Assembly (NCBI RefSeq): GCF_049647105.1
Contig: NZ_JBARWZ010000309.1
Span: 1 to 64,000 of the forward strand
DNA: 64,000 nucleotides
Reading direction: 5' to 3'
Source of the DNA: Actinophytocola sp049647105
GTDB taxonomy: Bacteria > Actinomycetota > Actinomycetes > Mycobacteriales > Pseudonocardiaceae
In this document: one piece after another, positions 17,365-25,786 of the stretch
Position numbering within the stretch: position 1 is the stretch's first letter
Layout: every line of letters begins with the position of its first letter
Program-made: the position numbers and the translations under genes
Notes under the pieces: generated by a model
The model's input: the letters and a program-made list of their open reading frames with translations, nothing else
What the model was told of the DNA's origin: nothing
Database searches by the model: none

Positions 17365-18303
17365 TCAGACCGCCGCCAGCCGGTGTTCGACGCCGCCAAG
17401 CAGCCGGACCAGGTCCTTGGTGGCGGAGTAGTAACGGTGCATGGCGTAGCTCTCGTCGACGCCGAGGCCGCCGTGCAGGTGGTGGCAGGTGTGCAACGCG
17501 GGCATGGCCTCCTCGGTGAGCCAGTAGGCGGCGATGGCGAGATCGTCGTCGGGGTCGCGATGCTCCGCGAGCCGCCAGATCGCCGACCATGCGGCCAGGT
17601 GCAGCGTGCGGGACGCGACGTAGACGTCGGCGATCTGCTGCGCGACGGCCTGGAACGTGGCGAGTGGCTTGCCGAACTGCTCGCGGGTCCGGACGTGGTT
17701 CGCGGTCAGCGACAGCGCCCCCGCGAGGAGCCCGTCCCCGTACGCGCAGGCACCGGCGAGCGCGAAACGTCGCAGTTCCACGGTGTCGCACAGGCGGTCG
17801 CCCCGTGCCCGGTCGAGGACGACGGTGTGTGCCTGCGCGCCGCTCGCCGTGTACGTCGCGGTCAGCGTGACGTCCTCCGGCGCGACGAGGAACACCGTGT
17901 CACCGGCGGGCACCAGGATCGCGTGCGCGCGGGCGGCGTCCGGCACGCCGACCACGGTGCCGGACAACAGGTCCCCGTCCGCGGTCACCTCGCCGCGCAG
18001 CGCCGCGGTCAGGAACCGCTCACCCGCCGCCACCGGCGACAGCATGGCGCGCTGCCGTTCTGTTCCACAGTGGACGATCGGCAGCACCCCGAGCGCGAGC
18101 GTGCTCAGCGCCGGAAGTGGCGCGGCGGCCCGGCCCACCTCGGTCAGCACCAGCGCGGTCTCCAGCACGCCGAGCCCATCGCCGGACAGCAGACCGGCGT
18201 GCCCGAGTGCCTTCCACGCCGAGTCGGGATCCGGTTCGCGGGCCAGCACGTCCCTGGCGAGGTCCGCGACGGCCTGCTGGGTGTCGTCCAACTCGAAGTC
18301 CAT
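17365..18303 (-). CDS. chsE1: Acyl-CoA dehydrogenase subunit ChsE1 (FadE28)
   Basis: A 312-aa, short acyl-CoA dehydrogenase-fold protein (MDFELDDTQQAVADLARDVL) of the subunit type that lacks the usual catalytic Glu region and works only with a partner. The segment TREQFGKPLATFQAVAQQIADVY and HLHGGLGVDESYAMHRYY are typical of ChsE1. Its ATG overlaps the chsE3 stop by ATGA. It forms the heterotetramer with ChsE2. Confidence 0.88.
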   Translation of the reverse strand: MDFELDDTQQAVADLARDVLAREPDPDSAWKALGHAGLLSGDGLGVLETALVLTEVGRAAAPLPALSTLALGVLPIVHCGTERQRAMLSPVAAGERFLTAALRGEVTADGDLLSGTVVGVPDAARAHAILVPAGDTVFLVAPEDVTLTATYTASGAQAHTVVLDRARGDRLCDTVELRRFALAGACAYGDGLLAGALSLTANHVRTREQFGKPLATFQAVAQQIADVYVASRTLHLAAWSAIWRLAEHRDPDDDLAIAAYWLTEEAMPALHTCHHLHGGLGVDESYAMHRYYSATKDLVRLLGGVEHRLAAV

Positions 18304-20300
18304 CAGTGTGGCTCCCTTGGCAGACCGAGGATGCGTTCGCCGATGAGGTTGCGCAGCACCTGCGTGGTGCCGCCCGCGATGGACAGGCAGCGGGTGAGCA
18401 GGAACTCGTGCAGTGCGGGGTCGGTGGTGTCGTCGACGGCCGCGCCCGCCGCACCGAGCAGGTCGACGGCGACCTCTGCGACGTCCTGCCGGTGCCGCAC
18501 CCCGACCAGCTTGCACACGCTCGACTCCGGCCCCGGGCCGTGCCCTTCCAGCTGTCGCAACGTCGCCCGCAGGTCCACAAGGGACACTGAAAGTCCCTCC
18601 GCCACCAGTGCGCCGACGCGCTCGCGGGCGTCGTCGGAAATGTCCAGCGCCAGCAACCGCTCCACGCCGTCGCCGAGCGCGGAGCCCGCGCCGAGCGCGA
18701 CCCGCTCGGTGGCGAGCGTGGTGCGTGCGAGCCGCCAGCCGCCGTCGACCTCGCCGACCACGCAGTCGTCCGGCACGAACACGTCGTCGAGGAACACCTC
18801 GTTGAACCGGGCCTCGCCGGTGATCTCGCGCAGCGGCCGCAGTGTGATGCCCGGCGAGCGCATGTCGACCAGGAAGTAGGTGATGCCATGGTGTTTCGGC
18901 GCGTCCGGATCGGTGCGGGCGAGGCAGATGGCCCAGTCGGCCTCGACCGCCTGCGACGTCCACACCTTCTGCCCGGTCAGCACCCAGCCCCCGTCGGCGC
19001 GGGTGGCCTTCGTGCGCAGCGCGGCGAGGTCGGAGCCCGCGCCCGGCTCGGAGAACAGCTGGCACCAGGTCAGCTCACCACGCAACGTCGGGCCCGCGAA
19101 GCGTTTCTGCTGCTCCTCGGTGCCGTGCGCGAGGAGCGTCGGCACGGCCCACGCGCCGATAACCAGGTCCGGGCGGCGGATACCGGCCTTGGCCAGCTCG
19201 TCGTCGATCACCAGCTGCGCGCGTGGCGACGCGGCGAGACCGTGTGGCCGTGGCCAGTGCGGCGTGAGGTACCCGCTGTCGGCAAGGCGGACGCGTTGCT
19301 CCCCGGCGGACAGGCCGGCGAGCGAGTGTGCGAACTCCCGTGCCGCGGTGCGGGTTTCGGCATCTTCTGCGTCGACGGCGAGGCTGCGCCGCACCCCCGC
19401 GAGCGCACGCCCTGCCACCTCCCGGCGCCAGCGCGCGGTGCCGCCGAGCAGCTGCCGGTTGGCGATCGCGCGCCGCAGGTACAGGTGCGCGTCGTGTTCC
19501 CAGGTGAAGCCGATGCCGCCGAGGATCTGGACGCAGTCCTTCGCGTTGTCGACCGCCGCGTCGACCGCGAGCGCCGCGGCCGATGGCGCGGACAGTTCGC
19601 CGCCTCTTGCCGCGTCCCACGCGAGCGCCGCGGCCTGCTCGGCGCGGCACAACATCTCCGCGCACAGGTGCTTGACGGCCTGGAACGAGCCGATCGGCCT
19701 GCCGAACTGCTCCCGGACCTTCGCGTAGGCGACGGCGGTGTCCAGGCACCAGCGGGCGATCCCGGCGGCCTCGGCGGCGAACAGGGTGGCGGCGGTGTCG
19801 AGGACGTGCGTGGTCGTGAGGCCGGTCGCGGTGACCGGGGTGTCGTCGAGGGTGACCCGGCCGAGCGGCCGCGAGAAGTCGAGCGGGGCCAGCGGGGTCA
19901 CCGGCCCGTTGGCGGTGAACCACGTGCCGCCCGCGCGGAACAGCACCGGCCGGGCGGCAGGGAGGACCGGGGACAGCGTGCCGGACGCGCGGCCGTCGGT
20001 GACCGTCACATCGCCCTCGTCCAGCGCGATTCCCGCGGGGGCGCCGACGAGCACGGTCGTGAGCACCGAGGGCAGGAGGGGGCCGGGCACCAGATGGCGG
20101 GCGGACTCCTCGACCGCGGCGGCCTGGTCGGTGAGCGTGCCGCCGTCGACGGTGATCGTCAGCAGTCCCAGGCCGGTCACGGCAGGCCAGTGGCGGGTCC
20201 ACGCGGTCGGCTCGGTTTCCATGGCGCGCACCGTGGCGAGCGTGTCCGCGCCTTCTGCCATGTCCCGCACCGCGTGCTTGAGGTCCTCGGTCACCGACAC
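18303..20300 (-). CDS. chsE3: Two-domain steroid side-chain acyl-CoA dehydrogenase ChsE3 (FadE34)
   Basis: At 665 aa this is a fusion of two acyl-CoA dehydrogenase units, as in mycobacterial FadE34 (711 aa). The N-terminal half contains VREQFGRPIGSFQAVKHLCAEM and GGIGFTWEHDAHLYLRRA; the C-terminal half contains FSEPGAGSDLAALR and GGTTQVLRNLIGERILGLPR. It is expected to dehydrogenate the C24-length steroid CoA ester. GTG 20300 is chosen because a TATACT -10-like hexamer ends 7 nt before it. The gene is divergent from kstR exactly as in M. tuberculosis; here it also heads the chsE1-ltp2 operon. Confidence 0.9.
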   Translation of the reverse strand: MSVTEDLKHAVRDMAEGADTLATVRAMETEPTAWTRHWPAVTGLGLLTITVDGGTLTDQAAAVEESARHLVPGPLLPSVLTTVLVGAPAGIALDEGDVTVTDGRASGTLSPVLPAARPVLFRAGGTWFTANGPVTPLAPLDFSRPLGRVTLDDTPVTATGLTTTHVLDTAATLFAAEAAGIARWCLDTAVAYAKVREQFGRPIGSFQAVKHLCAEMLCRAEQAAALAWDAARGGELSAPSAAALAVDAAVDNAKDCVQILGGIGFTWEHDAHLYLRRAIANRQLLGGTARWRREVAGRALAGVRRSLAVDAEDAETRTAAREFAHSLAGLSAGEQRVRLADSGYLTPHWPRPHGLAASPRAQLVIDDELAKAGIRRPDLVIGAWAVPTLLAHGTEEQQKRFAGPTLRGELTWCQLFSEPGAGSDLAALRTKATRADGGWVLTGQKVWTSQAVEADWAICLARTDPDAPKHHGITYFLVDMRSPGITLRPLREITGEARFNEVFLDDVFVPDDCVVGEVDGGWRLARTTLATERVALGAGSALGDGVERLLALDISDDARERVGALVAEGLSVSLVDLRATLRQLEGHGPGPESSVCKLVGVRHRQDVAEVAVDLLGAAGAAVDDTTDPALHEFLLTRCLSIAGGTTQVLRNLIGERILGLPREPH

Positions 20301-20307
20301 GCGCCCA

Positions 20308-20325
20308 AGTATAGAACATGTTCTA
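20308..20325. promoter_or_regulatory. KstR operator and chsE3 -10 element
   Basis: TAGAACATGTTCTA at 20312-20325 is a perfect palindrome and fits the published KstR consensus TnnAACnnGTTnnA. On the minus strand TATACT (20313-20308) overlaps its edge and ends 7 nt before the chsE3 GTG; on the plus strand TAGTTT (20324-20329) could be the kstR -10. Repressor bound here would block both promoters and be released by steroid-CoA ligand. Confidence 0.85.
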
Positions 20326-20456
20326 GTTTTCCGGCTGTGGACGGACGTAACATGTCCGGTAACCGGGTTCTGTAGGCTGAAGTGCGCAGGCAGGAACGCG
20401 TTTCGACTGTGTCGGACGTTCGCTCCGCAAGCTCCGCGAAAACAGGGGAACATTCG

Positions 20457-21095
20457 ATGGCAAGACCGCGCACTTCCGGCGCGAACGCGCTGAACGTGCT
20501 CACCGACGACGAGCTCGGGTCGACAGCCCAGCGTGACCGTCGCAAGAGGATTCTGGACGCGACTATCGCGCTGGCTTCGAAGGGGGGCTTCGAGGCGGTG
20601 CAGATGCGTGCCGTCGCGGAGAAGGCCGACGTCGCGCTCGGCACGCTCTACCGGTACTTCCCGTCGAAGATCCACCTGCTGGTGTCCGGTCTCGCGCGGG
20701 AGCTGGAGCGTGGTCAGGAACGCGGCAGCGCGGCGATCCCCGGCGACACCGCCTATGACCGGCTGCTGTTCGTGCTGGGCCGCATCACCCGCGCCATGCA
20801 GCGCGACCCGAACCTGACCGAGGCGATGACCAGGGCGTTCATGTTCGCCGACGCCTCGGCGGCCGCCGAGGTCGACACGGTCGCGAAGCTGATCGAGCGC
20901 ACCTTCACCCGCGCGCTGCACGCCGACGACCCGACGGGCGAGCCCACCGACGAGGACCGTGCGATCGCTCGCGTCATCGGCGACGTGTGGCTGTCGAACC
21001 TGGTCGCGTGGGTGACCCGGCGGTCGTCCGCTTCGGACGTCGGCGAGCGGCTGGAGCTGACCGTCCGGTTGCTGTTGACACACAAGGCTGAGTGA
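20457..21095 (+). CDS. kstR: TetR-family sterol catabolism repressor KstR
   Basis: A 212-aa TetR regulator. The N-terminal helix-turn-helix region RRKRILDATIALASKGGFEA and MRAVAEKADVALGTLYRYFPSK is nearly the mycobacterial KstR sequence, and the C-terminal domain has AMQRDPNLTEAMTRAFMFAD and SDVWLSNLVAWVTRR. KstR represses cholesterol genes until bound by 3-oxo-4-cholestenoyl-CoA type ligands. ATG 20457 follows AGGGGAA at 20443-20449 and leaves a leader of about 120 nt after the shared operator, consistent with autorepression. Confidence 0.95.
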   Translation: MARPRTSGANALNVLTDDELGSTAQRDRRKRILDATIALASKGGFEAVQMRAVAEKADVALGTLYRYFPSKIHLLVSGLARELERGQERGSAAIPGDTAYDRLLFVLGRITRAMQRDPNLTEAMTRAFMFADASAAAEVDTVAKLIERTFTRALHADDPTGEPTDEDRAIARVIGDVWLSNLVAWVTRRSSASDVGERLELTVRLLLTHKAE

Positions 21096-21180
21096 GAGGG
21101 CGCGCGAATGGGGCATGGCGGCGCCCGCCGCGCCTCGATCACGACGGCCATCCACCGACCCTAATTTCGCGCGCCCTCTC
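21094..21180 (+). terminator. 15-bp inverted repeat with 57-nt loop after kstR
   Basis: GAGAGGGCGCGCGAA at 21094-21108, starting inside the kstR stop codon, is perfectly complementary to 21166-21180. The 57-nt loop has no open frame with coding character. It could end kstR transcription or be the arms of a small element; it separates kstR from the methyltransferase gene. Confidence 0.5.
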
Positions 21181-21228
21181 CCCGGTCGGCGGTTGGACTG
21201 GCCCACCTCGGCACGGCATATTGGTCCA

Positions 21229-21834
21229 ATGGTCAATCCCCCGCCGTTCGACCGGATCGGGAAGCGTTACGACGAGTCGTTCACCGAGCGAGATGCGCAA
21301 GTTGCGGAAGGCAATTGGCTGATCGAACAGCTGACGCCGCCCGCACGCGTGCTCGACCTCGGCTGTGGCAGTGGACTGCCGACGTGCAAGCAGCTGGTCG
21401 ACGCCGGCATCGAGGTCGTCGGCGTCGACGAGTCGGCGGGCATGCTCGCGCTGGCCGAGGAACAGGCGCCCGGCGGTCAGTACCTGCACCGGGACCTGCG
21501 CGACATCGCGGATCTCGGCGAGTTCGACGCCGCCGTCGCGTTCTTCTCGCTGATCATGCTGCCGAAGGACGACGTCCCGCCGCTGCTCAGCCAGCTGCGC
21601 AGCCAGCTGCGTGGGCCGAAGTTGCTGCAGATCGCGATGGTGCTCGGAGACTTCGACCAGTTCCCGATCGTCTTCATGGGGGAACCGATCTCGGTGACGG
21701 CCTACCCGCCCGACGATTTGGCTCACATCGTCGAGCGGGCCGGCTTCGAGTGCCTCGACCTGAGTGAGGTCAAGGCAGAGGCCGAGCGGAACCGCCTTGA
21801 GGTGCAGCTTTACCTGCGGGCGAAGGGCAACTAG
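21229..21834 (+). CDS. Class I SAM-dependent methyltransferase
   Basis: A 201-aa protein from ATG 21229 (MVNPPPFDRIGKRYDESFTERD). Motif I VLDLGCGSGLPTCKQL and the acidic VVGVDESAGML are clear. Length and fold fit small-molecule methyltransferases of the Methyltransf_25/11 type; the substrate is unknown. An open frame extends upstream through the kstR hairpin loop but has no family similarity. No functional tie to sterol genes can be shown. Confidence 0.82.
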   Translation: MVNPPPFDRIGKRYDESFTERDAQVAEGNWLIEQLTPPARVLDLGCGSGLPTCKQLVDAGIEVVGVDESAGMLALAEEQAPGGQYLHRDLRDIADLGEFDAAVAFFSLIMLPKDDVPPLLSQLRSQLRGPKLLQIAMVLGDFDQFPIVFMGEPISVTAYPPDDLAHIVERAGFECLDLSEVKAEAERNRLEVQLYLRAKGN

Positions 21835-21840
21835 CGCCCA

Positions 21841-21901
21841 GAACCGGAAACTCGGTGCGTAAGTGGCTGGGCCGCCGAATTACGCGCCGGGGTTCCGGTT
21901 C
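21841..21901 (+). terminator. Two-step hairpin terminator after the methyltransferase
   Basis: GAACCGGAA (21841-21849) pairs with TTCCGGTTC (21893-21901), and inside it GGTGCGTAA (21854-21862) pairs with TTACGCGCC (21880-21888) with one G-G mismatch. It lies 7 nt beyond the stop codon. The following bases to 22005 hold nothing recognisable. Confidence 0.6.
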
Positions 21902-22005
21902 GGACACAGGGCCGGTCCGATGGAGCTTTTAGGCGGGGTCTGGGCCTGACAACAGTGACCCGGGGTCCGAGGACGTGCTGGGTCGATACCGGGATGCGGA
22001 CTGGC

Positions 22006-22620
22006 CTAGACCCATTCGGCGGGCTTGAGCGCGCCGCGGAGCTTGGCGAGTGCGCGGTGCTGGGTCACGCGGACCGCGGTCGGGGTCAGGCCCACCGCGG
22101 TCGCGGTCTCCTGCGCCGAGAGACCCACGACCAGGCGAAGCACCAGGATCTCCCGCTGGCGGGGTGGCAGCGTCGCGAGCAGCCCGTCGAGGCGGTCGCG
22201 CAGGTCGGCAGCCATGATCAGCTGCTCCGGGCTCGCGCCCCCGTCCACACCGTCCGGCACGTCGGCCGCCGGGTCCGACCGGTCCCGGCCCGCTCGCCGG
22301 TAGTGGTCGGCCACCTTGTGGGCGGCGATGCCGTAGACGAAGGGGAGGAACGACTCGGGTTCGTCGCCGTAGCGAGCGAGCGCCCCCAGGACGGCCATAC
22401 AGATCTCCTGGGCCACGTCGTCCGCGGACGAGTAGGCCGATCCGCTCCGTCCGATCCGTGACCGACAGTAGCGAACTATCGCTGGCCTGATCCAGGTGAA
22501 AAGAGTCGCGACGGCATCTTGCTCCCCCGCCATCGACGACGTCACCAGCTCATGGAACGCGGCGCTCTTGAGACGGGCGAAAATCTCAGTTGCATCCGAT
22601 GACATTACCTGCGCACTCAC
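22006..22620 (-). CDS. ECF RNA polymerase sigma factor, SigD/ShbA type
   Basis: A 204-aa sigma factor with region 2 (RPAIVRYCRSRIGR, SSADDVAQEICMAVLGALARY, FVYGIAAHKVADHYRRAGRDR) and region 4 (LPPRQREILVLRLVVGLSAQETATAVGLTPTAVRVTQHRALAKLR). The pattern is that of mycobacterial SigD and Streptomyces ShbA, which in Streptomyces drives the principal sigma gene. GTG 22620 is preceded by GGAGG six nt upstream. No anti-sigma gene is adjacent. Confident as family, less so as ortholog. Confidence 0.85.
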   Translation of the reverse strand: MSAQVMSSDATEIFARLKSAAFHELVTSSMAGEQDAVATLFTWIRPAIVRYCRSRIGRSGSAYSSADDVAQEICMAVLGALARYGDEPESFLPFVYGIAAHKVADHYRRAGRDRSDPAADVPDGVDGGASPEQLIMAADLRDRLDGLLATLPPRQREILVLRLVVGLSAQETATAVGLTPTAVRVTQHRALAKLRGALKPAEWV

Positions 22621-22919
22621 GAGGCCTCCACGCACTTCTGCTCCCGCACGTGAGTGATACTCGTAAACTTCAATGGTCAACCAACAGAGGCGAATGGCCC
22701 TGTTCGGGGCACGGGTGTACGCAGGCACTCTTACTGTGCGTGTTCGCCATTCGGACCGTGCGACGGCGACTACTCATCGTGACAAAAGCACCCGTTTGAT
22801 CTTGAAATGCCGTCGGCCAGGATTCCGCGGCGGGTCGGCGCCGGACCCGGTTCCCTCGAATGCCGACAGGGTGTCGCAGATCGGACCCGCGAATGATCAC
22901 GCGGCCGTAGGCTTGTTCG
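22621..22919. promoter_or_regulatory. Divergent promoter region between sigma factor and GAF-ANTAR genes
   Basis: About 300 bp without a gene, lower in GC than its surroundings. TAGGCT at 22908-22913, six nt before the GTG at 22920, is a -10-like element for a leaderless GAF-ANTAR mRNA. The bases next to 22620 form the sigma gene leader with its Shine-Dalgarno. No clear operator was found. Confidence 0.5.
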
Positions 22920-23603
22920 GTGATCAGCACGCCAGCCGAAGAACTGGCTGAAACCCTCGTCGAGCTCGCGGACACGATGTCGGGGGAGTACGACCTCGAC
23001 GGCTTCCTGCGGCTGCTGGTCGACAGATGCGTGCGGCTGCTCGAAGTGCCCGCCGCCGGGGTGCTCGTCGTCGATCACGGTGTGGTCGTGTCGCACGAGC
23101 AGTTGGCGCCGGTGCTGCGGCACGACGTGAGTCCGCTGCTGGACTGTTCCCGGGACGGCGCGCCGGTCGTGGTGCCCGACCTCGCGGCGGGGTCCAGCTG
23201 GCCCGCGTTCGCCGACGGCGCCATCGGCGCGGGTTTCGCCGCGGTCCACGTGCTGCCGTTGTGCAGGCGGACCGAGACGATCGGCGCGCTGGCGCTGTTC
23301 CGGGACGCCGAGGGGGAGGCGAACGGGCGCCTCGCCAAGGCCCTCGCCGACCTCGCCGCGGTGGCCATCCTGCAGGCCAGGGCGCTACGACGGTCGGAAG
23401 AGCTGGCCGCCCAGCTTCAGTACGCACTGGACCGCCGGGTGATCATCGAGCAGGCCAAGGGAGTGCTCGCCGAGCGGCACGGGCTGACCACGAGGGCCGC
23501 CTTCATCGCGCTGCGCACCTACGCACGCAGCAACAACACCAAGGTCAGCGCGCTCGCGCGAGCCATACTCGACGGCGATTTCGACACCGGCCTACTTGGT
23601 TAA
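22920..23603 (+). CDS. GAF-ANTAR RNA-binding antitermination regulator
   Basis: A 227-aa protein with an N-terminal GAF domain (about residues 8-150; sensing domain) and a C-terminal ANTAR domain (LQYALDRRVIIEQAKGVLAERHGLTTRAAFIALRTYARSNNTKVSALARAIL) that binds dual-hexaloop RNA to prevent termination. This GAF-ANTAR pairing is abundant in actinobacteria, usually with unknown signal. It is divergent from the sigma factor and its 3' end overlaps the convergent GntR gene by 4 bp. Target RNAs are unknown. Confidence 0.87.
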   Translation: MISTPAEELAETLVELADTMSGEYDLDGFLRLLVDRCVRLLEVPAAGVLVVDHGVVVSHEQLAPVLRHDVSPLLDCSRDGAPVVVPDLAAGSSWPAFADGAIGAGFAAVHVLPLCRRTETIGALALFRDAEGEANGRLAKALADLAAVAILQARALRRSEELAAQLQYALDRRVIIEQAKGVLAERHGLTTRAAFIALRTYARSNNTKVSALARAILDGDFDTGLLG

Positions 23604-24262
23604 GCCCGGGGGACCAGCCGGTCTATTGACTCGAGCATGTGTGCCTCGATCAGGCTGATCAGTTGCTGCTCGTCGCCGTCCGAGATCGCGTCCACCAGTG
23701 CGCGGTGCTCGGCCACCAGCTCATCCGGCTCCGGGTAGTGCTCCTGCAGCGCGGCGAGGCACATCCGCGTCTCCACCAGCAGCGTCTGCGCCATCCGCTC
23801 CAGCCGGGTGTTGCCGGAGCAGCTGACCAGCGTCTGGTGGAACGCCTGGTCCGCGTCGCTCATCGCGTTGCGGTCGCGGCCCGCCGCGGCGGTGACGAGG
23901 TTGTCAAGCGCCACCGCCAGCCGCACCACGGCCTCGCCGCGGTTGCCCGACATGATCAGCTGGCACGACGTGCGCTCGATGGCCAGTCGGGCCAGGTAGA
24001 TGTCCCGAACGTCCGACGCGGACAGGTCGATCACGAACAGGCCCCGGTGCCGTTCGCCACGCAGCAATCCCTCCTGGACGAGTCGTTGCATCGCCTCTCG
24101 CAGTGGACCACGGCTCACCTCGAACCGCGCGGCGAGCTCCGCCTCGCCCAGCTGCGTGCCCGGCGCGAAGATCCCGTACATGATCGCCGAGCGCAGCTGC
24201 GCCGCGATCAGTTCCGCCGTCGACTGTCTGGCCACCGGCTCGAGCTCGCCCAACTCACTCAC
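23600..24262 (-). CDS. GntR-family (FCD) transcriptional regulator
   Basis: A 220-aa regulator with winged helix (QSTAELIAAQLRSAIMYGIFAPGTQL, FEVSRGPLREAMQRLVQEGLL) and the all-helical FCD ligand domain whose metal-binding Asp/His residues are suggested by DADQAFHQTLVSCSGN and EHRALVDAI near 205. It is the last gene of a minus-strand operon with two racemase-fold enzymes and DUF3830, and very likely controls the whole divergent cluster through the TTGTnnACAA-type palindrome at 26351-26366. GTG start 3 nt after the preceding stop. Confidence 0.88.
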   Translation of the reverse strand: MSELGELEPVARQSTAELIAAQLRSAIMYGIFAPGTQLGEAELAARFEVSRGPLREAMQRLVQEGLLRGERHRGLFVIDLSASDVRDIYLARLAIERTSCQLIMSGNRGEAVVRLAVALDNLVTAAAGRDRNAMSDADQAFHQTLVSCSGNTRLERMAQTLLVETRMCLAALQEHYPEPDELVAEHRALVDAISDGDEQQLISLIEAHMLESIDRLVPRA

Positions 24263-24265
24263 GAT

Positions 24266-24991
24266 TCACCCCTTGGCAAAGAGTGCCCCCAGCCCGGCTC
24301 TCGGCTCCGTGACGCCGACGAGCCGCAGCCCTTCCCACACACTGACCTGGTTCGCGGTCAGCACCGGCTTGCCGAGCCGTTCCTCCAGCTCGGTCAGCCA
24401 CTCGACGGTGTGCAGCGCCGTGTCCGGCACGAGCACCGCCTCGGCGTCGGCGTGGTCGTTCGACGCCACGAACGCCAGGACCTCGTCGCGGCCCAGTGTG
24501 CCCACCTCGGCCGCGGTCACGATGCCGCGACACGACAGCGACACCACCTCGATGTCCGCGGCACCGAGGAACGCCACGAACCGGTCCGCCACGTCCTGAG
24601 GGTAGGTCGCCGCCACCGCGACGCGCTTGAGCCCCAGATGACGCACCGCGTTGACGAACGCGAAAGAGGTGCTCGACGCAGGCGCCGCCGCGGCCGCCCG
24701 CACGCCGTCGACCTGCGCCGTCGCGCCGTCCCAGCCGAAGACGAAGCTGCCGGACGTGCACGCCCACACCGCGGCGTCGACGCCGCGCGCCCTCAGCGTC
24801 GCCGCGCCCTCGCCGAGGACGTCCTCGCCGCCGATGTCCCGCAGCGCGTCCACGCGGTGCGCGTCCTCCCGCATCAGCGTGTGCACCAGCGGCAGCGCCA
24901 CGGCGCGGCCGGACGCGGCCAGCAGCCGCTCCATCGCCGGGTACTCGTCCTCCGCGCTGTAGCCGGGGTACAGGAACCCAATGGAGGTCAT
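24266..24991 (-). CDS. Asp/Glu racemase-superfamily enzyme (maleate isomerase/arylmalonate decarboxylase-like), second Cys replaced
   Basis: A 241-aa protein with the two-domain fold of the maleate isomerase/AMDase group. The first active-site loop has Cys78 in WACTSGSF; the equivalent of the second loop reads LVPDTALHT with Asp190 where a Cys is usual, and ends in the family NQVSVWEGL segment. Loss of one Cys would prevent two-base racemisation and suggests a one-Cys reaction such as decarboxylation or isomerisation. It sits 15 bp after a related gene that keeps both Cys residues. Confidence 0.72.
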   Translation of the reverse strand: MTSIGFLYPGYSAEDEYPAMERLLAASGRAVALPLVHTLMREDAHRVDALRDIGGEDVLGEGAATLRARGVDAAVWACTSGSFVFGWDGATAQVDGVRAAAAAPASSTSFAFVNAVRHLGLKRVAVAATYPQDVADRFVAFLGAADIEVVSLSCRGIVTAAEVGTLGRDEVLAFVASNDHADAEAVLVPDTALHTVEWLTELEERLGKPVLTANQVSVWEGLRLVGVTEPRAGLGALFAKG

Positions 24992-25006
24992 GAGCAGAAC
25001 CTATCG

Positions 25007-25774
25007 TCAGGCCGCGTGCGGCTGGGTGACCTGCGCGAGCCACTGACCGGTCGCCATCATCGGCGAGCCGATCGCGTGGAGTGCCGACCACATGGTCACC
25101 TGGTTCGCGGTGAGCACCGGCTTGCCAAGCCAGCGCTCCAGCGGCCCGATGATGTCGTAGGTCGGCACGTTCGTGCAGGAGATGAACAGTGCGTCCGCCT
25201 CGGGGACGTCGACCGCGGTGACCGCCTGGACGATCTCCGCGTAACCCACCTTCCAGATGTGGTCGAGCAGCCCGAGACCCACGCTCGACACCACCTCGAC
25301 CCGATGTTCGGCAAGGAACGTCAGCAGCCGCTCGGTGACACTGTCGATGTACGGGGTCACCACGGCGATCCGGTTGAGGCCCAGGATCCGCAGCGCCTCG
25401 ACCAGCCCGCCGGACGTCGTGGTCGCCGACGGCGCGCCCGCGGACATCATGCTGGCGTGCAGCTCGCGCTCACCGCCCGCGCCGCCGACGAAGCTGCCCG
25501 ACGCGCACGCGTAGGTCACCACGAGGGGCTCCGGCGCGAGCACGTCCTTGGTCGCGCGGCGGACCCGGTCGGGGTCGGACAGCTCGCTCGCCATCTCGAC
25601 CGTCACCGGCACCGGCACGAACGGCAGTCGCGTCATGTAGAGGGAGATGTCGTCCGGCGCCCAGCGCCACAGCTCGCGGTCCAGTGCGAAGTCGAACGGT
25701 GCGACCACGCCGACGCCACGCTGGGAGACGAGCTCGGGGCCGATGATCTCCAGTGCGCCTCTTTCGGGAAACAT
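25007..25774 (-). CDS. Asp/Glu racemase-superfamily enzyme (maleate isomerase-like), both Cys present
   Basis: A 255-aa paralog of the downstream gene. Both catalytic cysteines are visible: Cys90 in YACASGSFVGG and Cys200 in FISCTNVPTYDIIG; the C-terminal WLGKPVLTANQVTMWSAL matches maleate cis-trans isomerases. A role in isomerising or racemising a small dicarboxylate is likely, with the substrate unknown. It is co-transcribed with DUF3830 upstream (12-bp gap). Confidence 0.75.
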   Translation of the reverse strand: MFPERGALEIIGPELVSQRGVGVVAPFDFALDRELWRWAPDDISLYMTRLPFVPVPVTVEMASELSDPDRVRRATKDVLAPEPLVVTYACASGSFVGGAGGERELHASMMSAGAPSATTTSGGLVEALRILGLNRIAVVTPYIDSVTERLLTFLAEHRVEVVSSVGLGLLDHIWKVGYAEIVQAVTAVDVPEADALFISCTNVPTYDIIGPLERWLGKPVLTANQVTMWSALHAIGSPMMATGQWLAQVTQPHAA

Positions 25775-25786
25775 GACGGCCCCCGC

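Noticed and set aside
17263..18879. 538-codon plus-strand frame across chsE1-chsE2 region
   Set aside because: Antisense to three coupled acyl-CoA dehydrogenase genes with conserved motifs; composition typical of a mirror frame.
20301..21236. Upstream extension of chsE3 through the kstR gene
   Set aside because: It lies antisense to kstR and crosses the KstR operator; GTG 20300 with a -10 element 7 nt before fits better.
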